Assembly: GCA_944323035.1 (NCBI GenBank)
Contig: CALUQY010000005.1
Span: forward strand, 1 to 64,000
Origin: Candidatus Gastranaerophilales bacterium
Lineage (GTDB): Bacteria > Cyanobacteriota > Vampirovibrionia > Gastranaerophilales > Gastranaerophilaceae
DNA length: 64,000 nucleotides
Reading direction: 5' to 3'
Shown: piece by piece, positions 8,350 to 17,007 of the stretch
Layout of the letters: every line of letters starts with the position of its first letter
How positions within the stretch are numbered: position 1 is the stretch's first letter
The notes under the pieces: model-generated
What the model saw: only the letters and a program-made list of their open reading frames with translations
Told to the model about the DNA's origin: nothing
Databases searched by the model: none
Position numbers and translations under genes: made by a program

Positions 8350-8937
8350 ATGAGAGAATTATTGGAAAAAGGTAAAAGAATAACTGTCGTACCTACAGAT
8401 TTTAGAAATGCTAATAAAGGCACTATTCAAGAAGTTTCGCCGGAAGGCTTTATTGTTGAATTGGATTACGAACCTAAAGGTATGTTAAAACGTAATTATT
8501 GCGAGTTTTTTACGCAAAATCAGTACGGTACGCTCTATTTTACTTCCTTTCCGCACGAAATAAAGGGTAAAACTTTAAGAATTGCTAATCCTGCAAAACA
8601 TAAATACTTGCAGCGTCGTCAGTTTACGCGTGTTAAATATAACTATGATCTTGAACTGAGAAACGGTGATGATATCCATAGAATTTATACTTTTGACGTT
8701 TCCGCAGGCGGTATGAAATTTAAATGCTCTGAAGCTATTAATCTGGATGCTGAATACTCTATTACGCTACCTCTATCTTCGGTTCAATCGGTAAAATGTA
8801 ACTTCCTGCCTATCAGAATTGAAAAAAATGATTCATCTTACACCGTTTCCGGAAAATTTTCGTTCCTCTCCGAACGGGATAAAATGGTGTTAATTCAATA
8901 CTGTGCAAAAAGAAGTATTGAAATCAGAAATAAGTAG
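8350..8937 (+). CDS. PilZ-domain c-di-GMP-binding protein
   Basis: 195 aa with an N-terminal YcgR-like beta domain (KGKRITVVPTDFRN) and a C-terminal PilZ domain. The c-di-GMP-binding motifs are intact: R90-QFT-R94 (RxxxR) and D116-VSAGG (DxSxxG). Such proteins pass the c-di-GMP signal to motility, pili or exopolysaccharide. In this window it is the only clear c-di-GMP receptor, and pilin-like genes abound, but no direct link is shown. It is followed after 6 bp by the PLP enzyme. Confidence 0.88.
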   Translation: MRELLEKGKRITVVPTDFRNANKGTIQEVSPEGFIVELDYEPKGMLKRNYCEFFTQNQYGTLYFTSFPHEIKGKTLRIANPAKHKYLQRRQFTRVKYNYDLELRNGDDIHRIYTFDVSAGGMKFKCSEAINLDAEYSITLPLSSVQSVKCNFLPIRIEKNDSSYTVSGKFSFLSERDKMVLIQYCAKRSIEIRNK

Positions 8938-8943
8938 ATAATA

Positions 8944-10053
8944 ATGGGATTACTGAGTTTATTCAAACATAAAAATAGAAAAGTTCTGTTTACGACGCCG
9001 TCGCATTCTCAGAGCTTTTTTATTGTGAATAAATTCAGACAGTTTTATAAGTTTGACATCTCGGAAACTGATGCGCACGACCCTGTGACAGCGTTAGAGG
9101 AAGCTGAACATTGGGCTGCCGGTGTGTATGGAGTTAAGTACACAAAATTCCTTGCGAATGGCTCTACCTCCGGTATTATTGCGGCAGTGCTCGCTTCTAT
9201 CAAGCAGGGTGAAAAAGTTTTGCTCTGGAAAAACGCGCATCCATGTCATTTGAATGCGGTGAAACTTGCCGGAGCTGAATCTGTTTTCTATGATTTACCC
9301 TTTATTAATGATTGGGGAATTTACGGTAAATTCGAACCGGAAATTCTAAAAATGACACTAAATAGTGAAAAAATCTCCGCAATTATCATTACTTCCCCGA
9401 GTTATGAAGGCATTGTTTCTAATATTTCACTAATTAGTGACATCTGTAGAGAAAATAATGTTAAGCTTATTGTTGATGAAGCACACGGGGCATTGTATCC
9501 GTTTTCGGATAAGCTGCCGGAATCTTCTGTTGGTATTGCGGATTTTACTGTGCAATCTCTGCATAAGACTGCCGGCGGACTTAACCCGACAGCTCTTTTG
9601 CATTCGCGCGAAATTAATCCGGCGCCGGCGCTTGCAATGATTAATACAACATCACCTTCCTATCCGCTTTTGATGACGATTGAAGCGAATATAAAATTTC
9701 TCAATTCATCCCGCGGACGCAAAAAACTTGATGAACTGATAACAAACCTGGAAGCTTTGCGTTCTGAATGTAAAAATGTTCAATTTTACGGGGATGATAT
9801 AACTAAAATTTTGATAAAAAAGGAAGGCTTGAGCGGGTTTGAACTCTCCGAACTCCTTTTTGATAAATACGGTATTGAGGATGAAAAAACTAATGCTATA
9901 TCAACGATGCTTTTATGCGGTATCGGAACTTCTAAAAAGAAAATAGAAAAATTAAAAACCGCCCTTCAATATTATCCGAGAAAGACTCGCGATAAGGAAC
10001 GTGGCGTGAATGAGTTGCGTAGCAACTCCCGCTCACGCAAGCGAGGCTTTTGA
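8944..10053 (+). CDS. PLP-dependent Orn/Lys/Arg decarboxylase-fold enzyme with repeat-derived tail
   Basis: 369-aa fold-type I PLP protein related to the major domain of Orn/Lys/Arg decarboxylases. Seen: the N-terminal TTPSHSQSFF region, FLANGSTSGIIAAV, HPCHLNAVKLAG, IVDEAHGALYP (the Asp-x-Ala-His pair) and the cofactor lysine in SLHKTAGGL. It lacks the large C-terminal domain of full decarboxylases, as in the short cyanobacterial and Gram-positive forms. From about residue 346 (position 9976) the frame runs into a dispersed repeat, so the last 25 residues (arginine- and serine-rich) are repeat-encoded and probably not original. Confidence 0.75.
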   Translation: MGLLSLFKHKNRKVLFTTPSHSQSFFIVNKFRQFYKFDISETDAHDPVTALEEAEHWAAGVYGVKYTKFLANGSTSGIIAAVLASIKQGEKVLLWKNAHPCHLNAVKLAGAESVFYDLPFINDWGIYGKFEPEILKMTLNSEKISAIIITSPSYEGIVSNISLISDICRENNVKLIVDEAHGALYPFSDKLPESSVGIADFTVQSLHKTAGGLNPTALLHSREINPAPALAMINTTSPSYPLLMTIEANIKFLNSSRGRKKLDELITNLEALRSECKNVQFYGDDITKILIKKEGLSGFELSELLFDKYGIEDEKTNAISTMLLCGIGTSKKKIEKLKTALQYYPRKTRDKERGVNELRSNSRSRKRGF

Positions 10054-10269
10054 GTGGCATATTAGACAGCACTCTGCCGAGCAAAACAATCCAGTGAATT
10101 GTTTTGCTCGAGGAAAGCGGGTTGACCTGCGTTATCCCGCCTGACAAATCAAAGATTAGAAACGGCGGAGATATTATGCTCGCCTGCTCCCCTCGTTCTC
10201 ACGAGGTGACACCGCGAGCATCGGCTTACGCTTTGAGCAGGGCAAGCAGGCGACGGAGAACTGCTTTAT
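9976..10269. repeat. Dispersed palindromic element, copy 1
   Basis: Starts with CCGAGAAAGACTCGCG and ends with a 34-bp block finishing GAACTGCTTTAT; both ends recur at 60431-60607. The interior holds several stem-loops (for example GTTGCGTAGCAAC at about 10015 and CAAAACAAT / ATTGTTTTG at 10083-10108). The left end is inside the 3' part of the PLP gene and supplies its stop codon. Confidence 0.7.
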
Positions 10270-10287
10270 CAAAGCCGGTTTTTGTGG

Positions 10288-10299
10288 TATGATATTTTT
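10288..10299 (+). promoter_or_regulatory. Leaderless promoter of the HTH/zinc-ribbon gene
   Basis: TATGAT at 10288-10293 followed by six bases and the ATG at 10300; no ribosome site. Confidence 0.45.
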
Positions 10300-10704
10300 A
10301 TGAAAACATTAGCGCAATTTATTCAGAAAAAACGTGACAATTTAGGACTTTCAGCCAAAGGCCTTGCCATGAAGTCGCATTTGGCACTTCAGGTTATTGA
10401 AGATATTGAAGCCGGAAAAGATTTGTTTCTTTCTGTGCCGGTAAGACAAAATCTTGCTAAAGCTCTGAAATGTCAGCCGGAAGAGATTAAGGCATTAGAA
10501 AAAGAATTTAACCTGCCTGTGACATCGGTTGAGATTATTGACAGTCTTAAAGAGTTAATTTTGAACGGGGCCGGAGGGCTGAAATGTCCGGTCTGCGGGG
10601 CAAACCTTGTAACTAAAGTTGAGAGGATGTATGATTTAGAGGATAATCTCGTGCTGCATCCTAAGGCGCATTGTTCCAAATGCGCATTCCAAATTACGCA
10701 TTAG
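10300..10704 (+). CDS. XRE-type HTH protein with C-terminal zinc ribbon
   Basis: 134 aa. The N-terminal HTH has the Cro/CI layout (AQFIQKKRDNLGLSAKGLAMKSHLALQVIEDIEAG). The C-terminal part has a CPVCG...CSKC pair of Cys-x2-Cys motifs, a probable zinc ribbon. It is probably a DNA-binding regulator; its target is unknown. The start at 10300 is set by the -10 box six bases before it. It is convergent with the next HTH gene, with which it shares four bases at the 3' ends. Confidence 0.75.
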   Translation: MKTLAQFIQKKRDNLGLSAKGLAMKSHLALQVIEDIEAGKDLFLSVPVRQNLAKALKCQPEEIKALEKEFNLPVTSVEIIDSLKELILNGAGGLKCPVCGANLVTKVERMYDLEDNLVLHPKAHCSKCAFQITH

Positions 10705-11264
10705 TCTACAAGAATTTCTTTTTTTGCGCATTCAAACATAGCGTTGATAAGTCCTGAATTGGCGTAAATGTTCATGCCATTTGTTTCCAGAACATCTTTC
10801 ATTCGTTTTTCCCAGAGGGTGTAAACATCCTTTTTGCTCAAGTTGAGGGTTTGACCAATCATATTTAATTCTTGAAAATCAAGCGGTATCGGCATTGCTC
10901 CTCTTAAAATATCCACAATTTCCAAACGTTTTTTTCGCGGGAAAGATTTCAAAAAGTTTACCACCGATGTTTTAGAATCCTTGAGTACATCTTTTATAAA
11001 TAATACCGAATCATCAATAAATCGCGGTTCTTGCGGGATTTTGTATTCCTCAAAAACTTCCGGTTCAATTTCCATAACAGTTGCGATACGCTCTAAAGTT
11101 GTTCCTCTTGTTGAAAACGGGATTGACTCATCTATCAGATTGTAAACATAAGATAATGTTACCCCAATCATTTCTGCAAAGTCTTTTTTGTGCAATGCGT
11201 TTTTTTCTAAAAAATCATTGACAATTTTCGCACTTTTTTTCTCTGTTGTTGATTTATTTTTCAT
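10701..11264 (-). CDS. HTH-domain transcriptional regulator
   Basis: 187 aa with an N-terminal helix-turn-helix (KKDFAEMIGVTLSYVYNLI) and a loop reading FSTRGTTLERIATVMEI, typical of XRE proteins. The remainder is helical with no known ligand domain. It is read toward the HTH/zinc-ribbon gene and overlaps it by 4 bp at the ends. The long AT-rich gap upstream (11265-11394) is shared with pth and holds both promoters; autoregulation is possible but not shown. Confidence 0.75.
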   Translation of the reverse strand: MKNKSTTEKKSAKIVNDFLEKNALHKKDFAEMIGVTLSYVYNLIDESIPFSTRGTTLERIATVMEIEPEVFEEYKIPQEPRFIDDSVLFIKDVLKDSKTSVVNFLKSFPRKKRLEIVDILRGAMPIPLDFQELNMIGQTLNLSKKDVYTLWEKRMKDVLETNGMNIYANSGLINAMFECAKKEILVD

Positions 11265-11394
11265 GGCTTTTATTCAACTCCTTTGTTCATTACTAATTTA
11301 TGAATATTTTTTCTTTTTGTTAAGCGAAAAATTACTAATCTAAACAGGTAATTTATATTTGCGGTAAAATTATAGTTATAAAAGGAGCGGGTTC

Positions 11395-11952
11395 GTGAAA
11401 CTGATTTTAGGGCTTGGAAATGTTGGAGAAAAGTATCTGTTTACGCGTCATAATGTAGGGTTTATGGCGTTGGACAGGCTCGCTGTGAAAGAAAAATTTT
11501 CTTTTCGCGAGGAGAAAAAATTAAAGTCTTTTATTGCAAAAGTTCGTCTGGACGGTGAGGAGTTTTTACTTGCTAAACCGACTACTTTTATGAACCTTTC
11601 GGGCGAAGCGTTGCGGGCTGTTATTGATTATTACAAGATAGATGTTAAGGATATTCTGGTAATTTATGATGATTTATCGCTGGAACTGGGGCGGATACGT
11701 TTTCGCGCAAGCGGCTCCGACGGTGGGCATAACGGAATTAAGTCGATTATTCAGCACTTGGGCGGGAACAAATTTGCCAGATTAAAAGTTGGAATCGGCC
11801 CGCAGCAGCCCATTCCTGCCGAAAATTTTGTGCTGCAAAATTTTTCTAAAGAACAGCTTGTAACCCTAAAAACTGTATTGGATACATCTATTGAAGCTGC
11901 ATTATACTATTTTAAAGAAGGCATAGAAAAAGCCCAGAATAAATTTAATTAG
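11395..11952 (+). CDS. pth: Peptidyl-tRNA hydrolase
   Basis: 185-aa Pth that recycles peptidyl-tRNA released from stalled ribosomes. Motifs: GLGNVGEKYLFTRHNVGFMALD (catalytic Asn and His), KPTTFMNLSGEA, the catalytic Asp in IYDDLSLELGRIRFR, and GGHNGIKSI. GTG start with a strong AAAGGAGCGG ribosome site. Single gene; a pilin relic with its own promoter follows. Confidence 0.95.
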   Translation: MKLILGLGNVGEKYLFTRHNVGFMALDRLAVKEKFSFREEKKLKSFIAKVRLDGEEFLLAKPTTFMNLSGEALRAVIDYYKIDVKDILVIYDDLSLELGRIRFRASGSDGGHNGIKSIIQHLGGNKFARLKVGIGPQQPIPAENFVLQNFSKEQLVTLKTVLDTSIEAALYYFKEGIEKAQNKFN

Positions 11953-11954
11953 TC

Positions 11955-11983
11955 CTGACTAAAGAGAAAACATGTTACATAAT
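11955..11983 (+). promoter_or_regulatory. Pilin-family promoter (relic locus)
   Basis: CTGACT (11955-11960), 17 bp, CATAAT (11978-11983), same layout and spacer text as the promoters of the four full pilin loci. Confidence 0.6.
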
Positions 11984-12040
11984 GGAAGAGGCAATAAGTG
12001 AATAAGGCAAAGAGTCGTTATTGTCGAAAGGACGATATAA

Positions 12041-12151
12041 GTTAATATGTTAAAGAGTTAATAAGTTAATAAGGGATATGACCGAAATAGACGAAAATAA
12101 ACCCGGGTTAAATTCCATAATCCTAATTAACTAATTAACTAATTAACATAT
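12041..12151 (+). repeat. Long inverted repeat of tandem TTAAT units in the pilin-type leader
   Basis: 5' arm (12041-12080) made of repeats of about 8 bases containing AGTTAATA, 3' arm (12113-12151) of the complementary CTAATTAA repeats. They can pair into a hairpin. The same architecture lies at 49911-50027. Confidence 0.65.
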
Positions 12152-12169
12152 GTCTAGCGATGTGAGCTA

Positions 12170-12350
12170 TCGGTAACGTTGGACAGATCCCGAACTAAAT
12201 TCGGGATGACACCGGCAGAGCCGAGCGCAGAGCGGCATCCCCGACTGGTTGAACATGACTTTTTAACGCCCAACCAATTAGGAAGCCGGTTTGACCGCCG
12301 GTGGATTGCCACACTCCCGTTGGTCGTTCAATGACGCCGGCGGTCGAGCC
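12170..12350. repeat. Palindromic repeat cluster replacing the front of a pilin gene
   Basis: Holds a GATCCCGAAC / TTCGGGATG pair (12189-12210), a GGATTGCCAC...CAATGACG unit (12302-12338) and GCCGGTTTGACCGGC-like palindromes. It occupies the place where leader and pilin N-terminus would be. Confidence 0.6.
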
Positions 12351-12575
12351 GGTCTGCCTTGTATATCTGTTTCTAATACAAAAGCCGTTGCGTTTGAAAC
12401 TGTTAATGACGAATCTGTGTTAGGATTTTACAATCCGTGTGGTGTTTCAAAAGATGTTCTTAGCAATGGCAGTGATGCTTACGGGAAACACTGGCGATTA
12501 TTCGGATGGACTATTGGGCTGAAATACGAGCTGCCTAAAAGTGATTCTTATTTTATCCAGTGTGTAAAACGTTAA
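12350..12575 (+). pseudogene. Pilin-like gene relic
   Basis: Only fragments of the pilin body remain: SNTKAVAFETVNDESVLGFYNPC (compare AAFETANGESI...FYNP in the others) and the C-terminal YFIQCVKR. The FTMAE helix, the NNIC block and the DLNGxKGPN block are absent. The open frame runs back to 12291 but enters repeat DNA, so the gene is broken by a large internal deletion. The pilin-type promoter and leader hairpin are still upstream. A hairpin AAAGAC...GTCTTTTT at 12582-12604 may end the transcript. Confidence 0.75.
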
Positions 12576-12602
12576 GATAAAAGACCTGCGATGCGTGTCT
12601 TT

Positions 12603-14600
12603 TTACATATAAATTCTTGCGTAGTTCCAGTAGGTGCGGAAAACTTTTTTTACATAATTCTGAGTTTCAGGGTATGGAATTTTTTCGACAAATTCATCAA
12701 TATCACGGTACTCAAGGCCCTCTTTCCAGCGGTTAATAGAACCTATTCCGCCATTGTAAGACGCAACTGATAAAATGTTATTCTGACCAAGATTGTTAAG
12801 CAGGAAGTTATAATAGAAATTCCCCAGCTTCATATTGGTGTCAGAGTCCTTTAATTCCTCCAGTGACTGCATTCCAAGCGAACGGATACGGTTAATTTCT
12901 TTTGCCGTTTCCGGCATTAGCTGCATTAAACCGACCGCGCCTACATAACTTTGCGCATTAGGGTTGAAATAACTTTCTTCACGGGTCAGTGCAAGCATTA
13001 AAACTGCGTTGTTGCCGGCCATTTTTGCATAAGTTTTGATATCTTCATAGAGGAATGCCGGATATACAAGGCGCCAGCGCAGGTCGGTCTTTTCCGGTTT
13101 CGGTTCCAGAACTTGCATTGCATCGCGCGCTATGCACATTGCATGTGATTTATCGCCCTTTTCATACAAAATCCAGCTTTGCACAAATTTATCCTGTTCA
13201 TAGATTTGCGACAGAATTTCGTAATCCTTGTATTCTACAAGTTTGATTATTTTGGCATTTGTCTTGCCGTAGTACGGGAAAATTACCTCTTTAGGCTCAA
13301 TAATAGTCGTTATTATAGAATTTTTAATATCATTAAGCTGTAAATAGCTTCTAAAAGCGTAATATGAATCCGGATAGTTTATGATTACGTTTTTAAAGTA
13401 TTCTTCGGCTTCGGCTCTGTGGCCGGAGGTTTTGTAAATTTTCCCCATCCAGTAACTGATTATCGGAGTGTTTTCGGTTGACGGAAATTTTTCCAGGTAG
13501 TGAAGCCCTATCCTTTTGGCGTTTGAAAACTGGCCGTTTGTAACGTTTTCCATAAAGAGTTCTGTGAGGTCGGCTTCTGTGAAATTTGAAAGTTCGTTGT
13601 ATTTTAAAATATTTGCATAGCATACCTGAGCCGCATTTTGGTTTGAAGTGTATTTGCAGCGCTGCATCTTCAGGTAAATATCATTTGGCTTTGAGGTAGC
13701 CTTAAAGAAATCGTCTACGATTTTGTCTTTATTTTTTTGAGTTTGGAGAAAACGGTTTATAATCTGGCGTCTGTTTTCTTCTGGGACTTTAGAACTCTTC
13801 TGCTTTAAACCGGTTTCGATAAGTGCTTTTGCCTTGCCGTATTCGCCTTTGAGCAGCGCAAGTTTAGCCTTTTTCTCCCAGGTGATGTTTAAATCGGTAT
13901 TGTTAAGTATTTCTTCCGCCTGTCCGAGCATATTGTAGGTGAAATAGGTTTCTGCGATAATATTTTTATCTTCCGGCGCTATATCAGAATTGATATTCTG
14001 CCAGAGTTCTGCGGATTTTAGCGCCCACCTGCCGGACGGTGCTCCAACAAGATAATCACGTAACAGATTTTCAATTTCTTTTCTCTCTACAAGCGTTGAA
14101 GTCGAGGATTCCTCATATTTTTTGTTAAGTATTACGGCAAGCTGGTATTTCGCACCGAGTGCATAGTCTGTATCCGGATTTTTCCTGATGATTTCTTCAA
14201 AATATTTTTGTGCCAGACGGGGGCTGCTTTCTGCAATATCTATTGCATAGAGGTATTTTGCCCTTAGCGACAGTTCATTTTTAGGATAAATATTAAAAAG
14301 CAGGAAATACTGTTTGTTTTCGGATTTGTAATCATTTAAAATTTTTGCGCATTCTGCTCTGTGGTAAATTGCATAAGGTTTTAAATCCGATAAGTATGAA
14401 ACTTTGGAGAATTGGAAATAGGCGTTTGAATAATTTTGTGCATTCAAATCCGCCAGAGCCTGTTGATAAATCTCGTCAGCCCTAAATGGATCTCCGACAA
14501 AGTCAAAGAACATTTTTACGCCGAATATGAGCGCAAAAAGTAACAAGACTCCGCCGGAGATAAGCAAACCAAATTTTACCTTCTCCTTATTAAACTGCAT
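12603..14600 (-). CDS. slt: Membrane-anchored lytic transglycosylase with TPR-like repeats (Slt70 type)
   Basis: 665 aa. One membrane helix or uncleaved signal at residues 9-33, a long alpha-helical superhelix of TPR-like repeats (residues 40-500), then a C-terminal SLT domain. The catalytic glutamate is E542 in TREES, followed by GAVGLMQLMPETAKEI and ASYNGGIGSINRW. It cleaves peptidoglycan glycan strands with 1,6-anhydro product. The layout matches Slt70. It is the last gene of a minus-strand run hypothetical - hisS - small gene - slt. The stop is at the end of the pilin relic's terminator, so the two converge. Confidence 0.88.
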   Translation of the reverse strand: MQFNKEKVKFGLLISGGVLLLFALIFGVKMFFDFVGDPFRADEIYQQALADLNAQNYSNAYFQFSKVSYLSDLKPYAIYHRAECAKILNDYKSENKQYFLLFNIYPKNELSLRAKYLYAIDIAESSPRLAQKYFEEIIRKNPDTDYALGAKYQLAVILNKKYEESSTSTLVERKEIENLLRDYLVGAPSGRWALKSAELWQNINSDIAPEDKNIIAETYFTYNMLGQAEEILNNTDLNITWEKKAKLALLKGEYGKAKALIETGLKQKSSKVPEENRRQIINRFLQTQKNKDKIVDDFFKATSKPNDIYLKMQRCKYTSNQNAAQVCYANILKYNELSNFTEADLTELFMENVTNGQFSNAKRIGLHYLEKFPSTENTPIISYWMGKIYKTSGHRAEAEEYFKNVIINYPDSYYAFRSYLQLNDIKNSIITTIIEPKEVIFPYYGKTNAKIIKLVEYKDYEILSQIYEQDKFVQSWILYEKGDKSHAMCIARDAMQVLEPKPEKTDLRWRLVYPAFLYEDIKTYAKMAGNNAVLMLALTREESYFNPNAQSYVGAVGLMQLMPETAKEINRIRSLGMQSLEELKDSDTNMKLGNFYYNFLLNNLGQNNILSVASYNGGIGSINRWKEGLEYRDIDEFVEKIPYPETQNYVKKVFRTYWNYARIYM

Positions 14601-14620
14601 TTTGCGGGTATAACCTTCCC

Positions 14621-14806
14621 TTAGTGAACGTCATCTTTCACAACAATCAGGTTGTTCATAATTTTCATTGCGCAAGTAGGCAGAACAACGTGTGATAAGC
14701 CGTCTGCGATGCTTATAATCTTGCCTGCGCCGAGAACTACATCTTCACCTTTGTACTGGAATTTGTAGTCAGTTTTTCTGTCAGATCTGATTGTAACTTT
14801 GTCCAT
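14621..14806 (-). CDS. Small uncharacterised protein
   Basis: 61 aa, not recognised. It is beta-rich (KVTIRSDRKTDYKFQYKGEDVVLGAGK), ending in a hydrophobic MNNLIVVKD. It has a clear ribosome site (AAGGAG) and lies 10 bp after hisS and 20 bp before slt on the same strand, so it is very likely translated from that mRNA. The lack of membrane or signal sequence suggests a cytoplasmic protein. Confidence 0.65.
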   Translation of the reverse strand: MDKVTIRSDRKTDYKFQYKGEDVVLGAGKIISIADGLSHVVLPTCAMKIMNNLIVVKDDVH

Positions 14807-14816
14807 GGTTTTCTCC

Positions 14817-16058
14817 TTAGATGTTTTTTATAATGTTTAATAATTCTTCTTTTGTAGTGGTCGTTTGCGTGGCGGTTGAAAGGTTCTTGAGCGTAATATA
14901 ATTATTTTTAAGCTCATCCTCGCCGAGGAAAATTGCAAAATTTGCGCATTTTGCAGCTTTTTCAAGCTGCTTGTTGAATTTCTTATTTGACAGGTCAAAC
15001 TCGACACTGATATTTTTTGAACGTAGTTCCTGAGCCAGTTTCAAAGCCTCCGGCATGTTATTTGAAACGATATAGGCATCAAGTTTTTTCGGTTCAATTG
15101 AAGGCAGTAATGAATTTAAACGTTCCATACCCATAGCCCAACCTACAGCCGGCGTATCTTCTCCGCCGAGATTTTTTACGAGGCTGTCATATCGTCCGCC
15201 GCCGCAAACCGCGTTTTGTGAACCAAGATTGTTTGATTTAATCTCAAAAACCGTACGGTTGTAATAATCCAGCCCGCGTACGAGAAGTTTATTTTCTTCG
15301 TATTTAACGCCGGCAGCATCAAGATATTCCTTTAAAGTTTTAAAGTGTTGTGCACAGTCGTCGCAAATAAAATCTGATTGAATAACAGCTTTGATTTCAG
15401 GGCGTTGGAAGATAGCTTTGCAGGAGTCGACTTTGCAGTCAAGAAGCCGCAGTGGATTTTTTTCGTAGCGTGATTTGCAATCCTCGCAGAGGTTGTCAAA
15501 TTCCGGTTTTAAAACTTCTTTAATCCGTTTCTTATATTCTTCGCGGCATTCAGGACAGCCGAGAGAATTTATTTCAACTGTTAAATCGTTCAAGCCAAGA
15601 GATTTTAAATATTCTGTTGCAAGAAGAATAGCTTCTGCATCTGCCGTTGGCTCTGAAATCCCGAACATTTCAACACCTATCTGGTGAAATTGTCTTTGGC
15701 GTCCTGCCTGCGGACGTTCGTAGCGGAACATAGGGCCTTTATACCAGAGTTTGACAGGCATTGGCTGTCTGAACATTCCGTTTTCAATAAATGAGCGGAC
15801 GACTCCGGCTGTATTTTCCGGTCTGAGAGTTATTGAACGGTCGCTCTTTTCAAAGGTGTACATTTCTTTATTCACAATATCTGTTGTATCGCCTACACCC
15901 CTTGCAAAGAGTTCTGTAGCCTCAAAAATCGGAGTTCTTATCTCTTTGTAGCCGTAATTGGTAAAAAGCTCAAGTGCTTTGGCTTCCAGATTATGCCACG
16001 ATTCGATTTCCTGAGGCAAAATATCTTTTGTCCCTTTTTGTACTTTAATTATTGCCAT
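14817..16058 (-). CDS. hisS: Histidyl-tRNA synthetase
   Basis: 413-aa class II synthetase charging tRNA-His. Seen: GTKDILPQE at the N-terminus, motif 2 (MFRYERPQAGRQRQFHQIG), the histidine-binding LVRGLDYYNRTVFE, and motif 3 (AVGWAMGMERL), then the anticodon-binding domain (DAYIVSNNMPEALKLAQELR). A zinc-type Cys cluster (CPEC...CEDC) lies in the insertion. Second gene of the minus-strand unit. Confidence 0.96.
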   Translation of the reverse strand: MAIIKVQKGTKDILPQEIESWHNLEAKALELFTNYGYKEIRTPIFEATELFARGVGDTTDIVNKEMYTFEKSDRSITLRPENTAGVVRSFIENGMFRQPMPVKLWYKGPMFRYERPQAGRQRQFHQIGVEMFGISEPTADAEAILLATEYLKSLGLNDLTVEINSLGCPECREEYKKRIKEVLKPEFDNLCEDCKSRYEKNPLRLLDCKVDSCKAIFQRPEIKAVIQSDFICDDCAQHFKTLKEYLDAAGVKYEENKLLVRGLDYYNRTVFEIKSNNLGSQNAVCGGGRYDSLVKNLGGEDTPAVGWAMGMERLNSLLPSIEPKKLDAYIVSNNMPEALKLAQELRSKNISVEFDLSNKKFNKQLEKAAKCANFAIFLGEDELKNNYITLKNLSTATQTTTTKEELLNIIKNI

Positions 16059-16103
16059 ATTTTATCTAATCCCATATAACGTTTCCAGTCGCCTGTAAGC
16101 CGG

Positions 16104-16451
16104 TTAAAACGGTTTTGTCTGGTTAAGTTTCAGCCTTAAATCTCTGAATCTTGCCACATCTTCCTGAGTTTTGCCTGTTGACTGGAATACTGCCTGGGAC
16201 GACGGGTGAACCATTAACACATAATCCATATGGATTTCTAAGAAATTATATTTTCTCGGAGGCTGATTTGTGTTGCGCGGATAAATTTCAGCATTCGTAA
16301 CCGCCAGAAAACGGCGTTCTTTATCGTTTAATAAATCGGTTAGTTCACGGTTAGTGTTTGTATATTTTGAAACGTGTACAACTCCTTTGATATCGTGATC
16401 TGATGTCAGAATACTTACTTCTATAGGAACTGTGTCAATATTTTTACTCAT
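16104..16451 (-). CDS. Uncharacterised protein upstream of hisS
   Basis: 115 aa; I do not recognise it with confidence. It has alternating strands (VPIEVSILTSDHDIKGVVHV, RRFLAVTNAEIYP, NFLEIHMDYVLMVHPSS), suggestive of a small beta-barrel of the kind annotated as DUF6812. The start is placed at the ATG at 16451 because AGAGGA sits at the right distance; a longer frame back to 16499 would run through the promoter region shared with pncC. Confidence 0.65.
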   Translation of the reverse strand: MSKNIDTVPIEVSILTSDHDIKGVVHVSKYTNTNRELTDLLNDKERRFLAVTNAEIYPRNTNQPPRKYNFLEIHMDYVLMVHPSSQAVFQSTGKTQEDVARFRDLRLKLNQTKPF

Positions 16452-16492
16452 GCTTATTATCCTCTTACCATATCTTTTATAATAATATATTT

Positions 16493-16527
16493 TTGACAAA
16501 ATGGCAATCTTTTTTTACAATGAATTT
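16493..16527 (+). promoter_or_regulatory. Leaderless promoter of pncC
   Basis: TTGACA (16493-16498), 17-bp spacer, TACAAT (16516-16521), six bases, then ATG 16528. The upstream ATG at 16501 lies inside the promoter, so it is not the start. Confidence 0.65.
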
Positions 16528-17007
16528 ATGATAGAGGAAAAAATCGGCCGGATTTTAAGGGCAAAAGGTAAAAAGCTTTCAATGGCAGAATCCTGCACCG
16601 GCGGGCTTGTGAGTTCCCGTTTAACTGATGTTGCGGGGAGTTCTGATTATATTACGCTTAACTTTGTTACCTATGCGTATGAGGCAAAGGAACATATTCT
16701 GGGCGTGAAGCACGAAACGCTTATGAAATTTGGTGCTGTAAGTGAAGAGTGTGTAATTGAGATGGCGCGCGGAACTTTAAAGGCAACCGGTTCGGATGTT
16801 GTTCTGTGCACCTCGGGTGTCGCCGGCCCGGGCGCAAGCGAAAGTAAACCCGCCGGAACCCTGTGGATTTCCGCGGCAATCGGCGATAATATTTATACTA
16901 AGCGCGTACAATTGAATCCTGAAACACCCCGTGTTGAGATGAAACAGAAGTTCGCACAGGCAGCTCTTGAATTCCTTTATGAAAAACTTATGTTGAACCT
17001 GCAATAA
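16528..17007 (+). CDS. pncC: Nicotinamide-nucleotide amidohydrolase (CinA C-terminal family)
   Basis: 159-aa stand-alone CinA-C domain. It deamidates nicotinamide mononucleotide to nicotinate mononucleotide in NAD recycling. Motifs: the active-site MAESCTGGLVSSRLTDVAGSSD, YAYEAKE, GAVSEECVIEMARG, TSGVAGPGASESKPAGT. The start is decided by the promoter: the -10 box lies six bases upstream, giving a leaderless message. It is convergent with the next gene, overlapping 20 bp at the 3' ends. Confidence 0.92.
   Translation: MIEEKIGRILRAKGKKLSMAESCTGGLVSSRLTDVAGSSDYITLNFVTYAYEAKEHILGVKHETLMKFGAVSEECVIEMARGTLKATGSDVVLCTSGVAGPGASESKPAGTLWISAAIGDNIYTKRVQLNPETPRVEMKQKFAQAALEFLYEKLMLNLQ

Noticed and set aside
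10104-10292. 62-residue frame after the PLP enzyme
   Set aside because: Encoded entirely by the dispersed element; no start signal and no protein-like composition.
16501-16527. Longer start of pncC at 16501
   Set aside because: This ATG lies in the spacer of a TTGACA-N17-TACAAT promoter, so it could not be transcribed from it.
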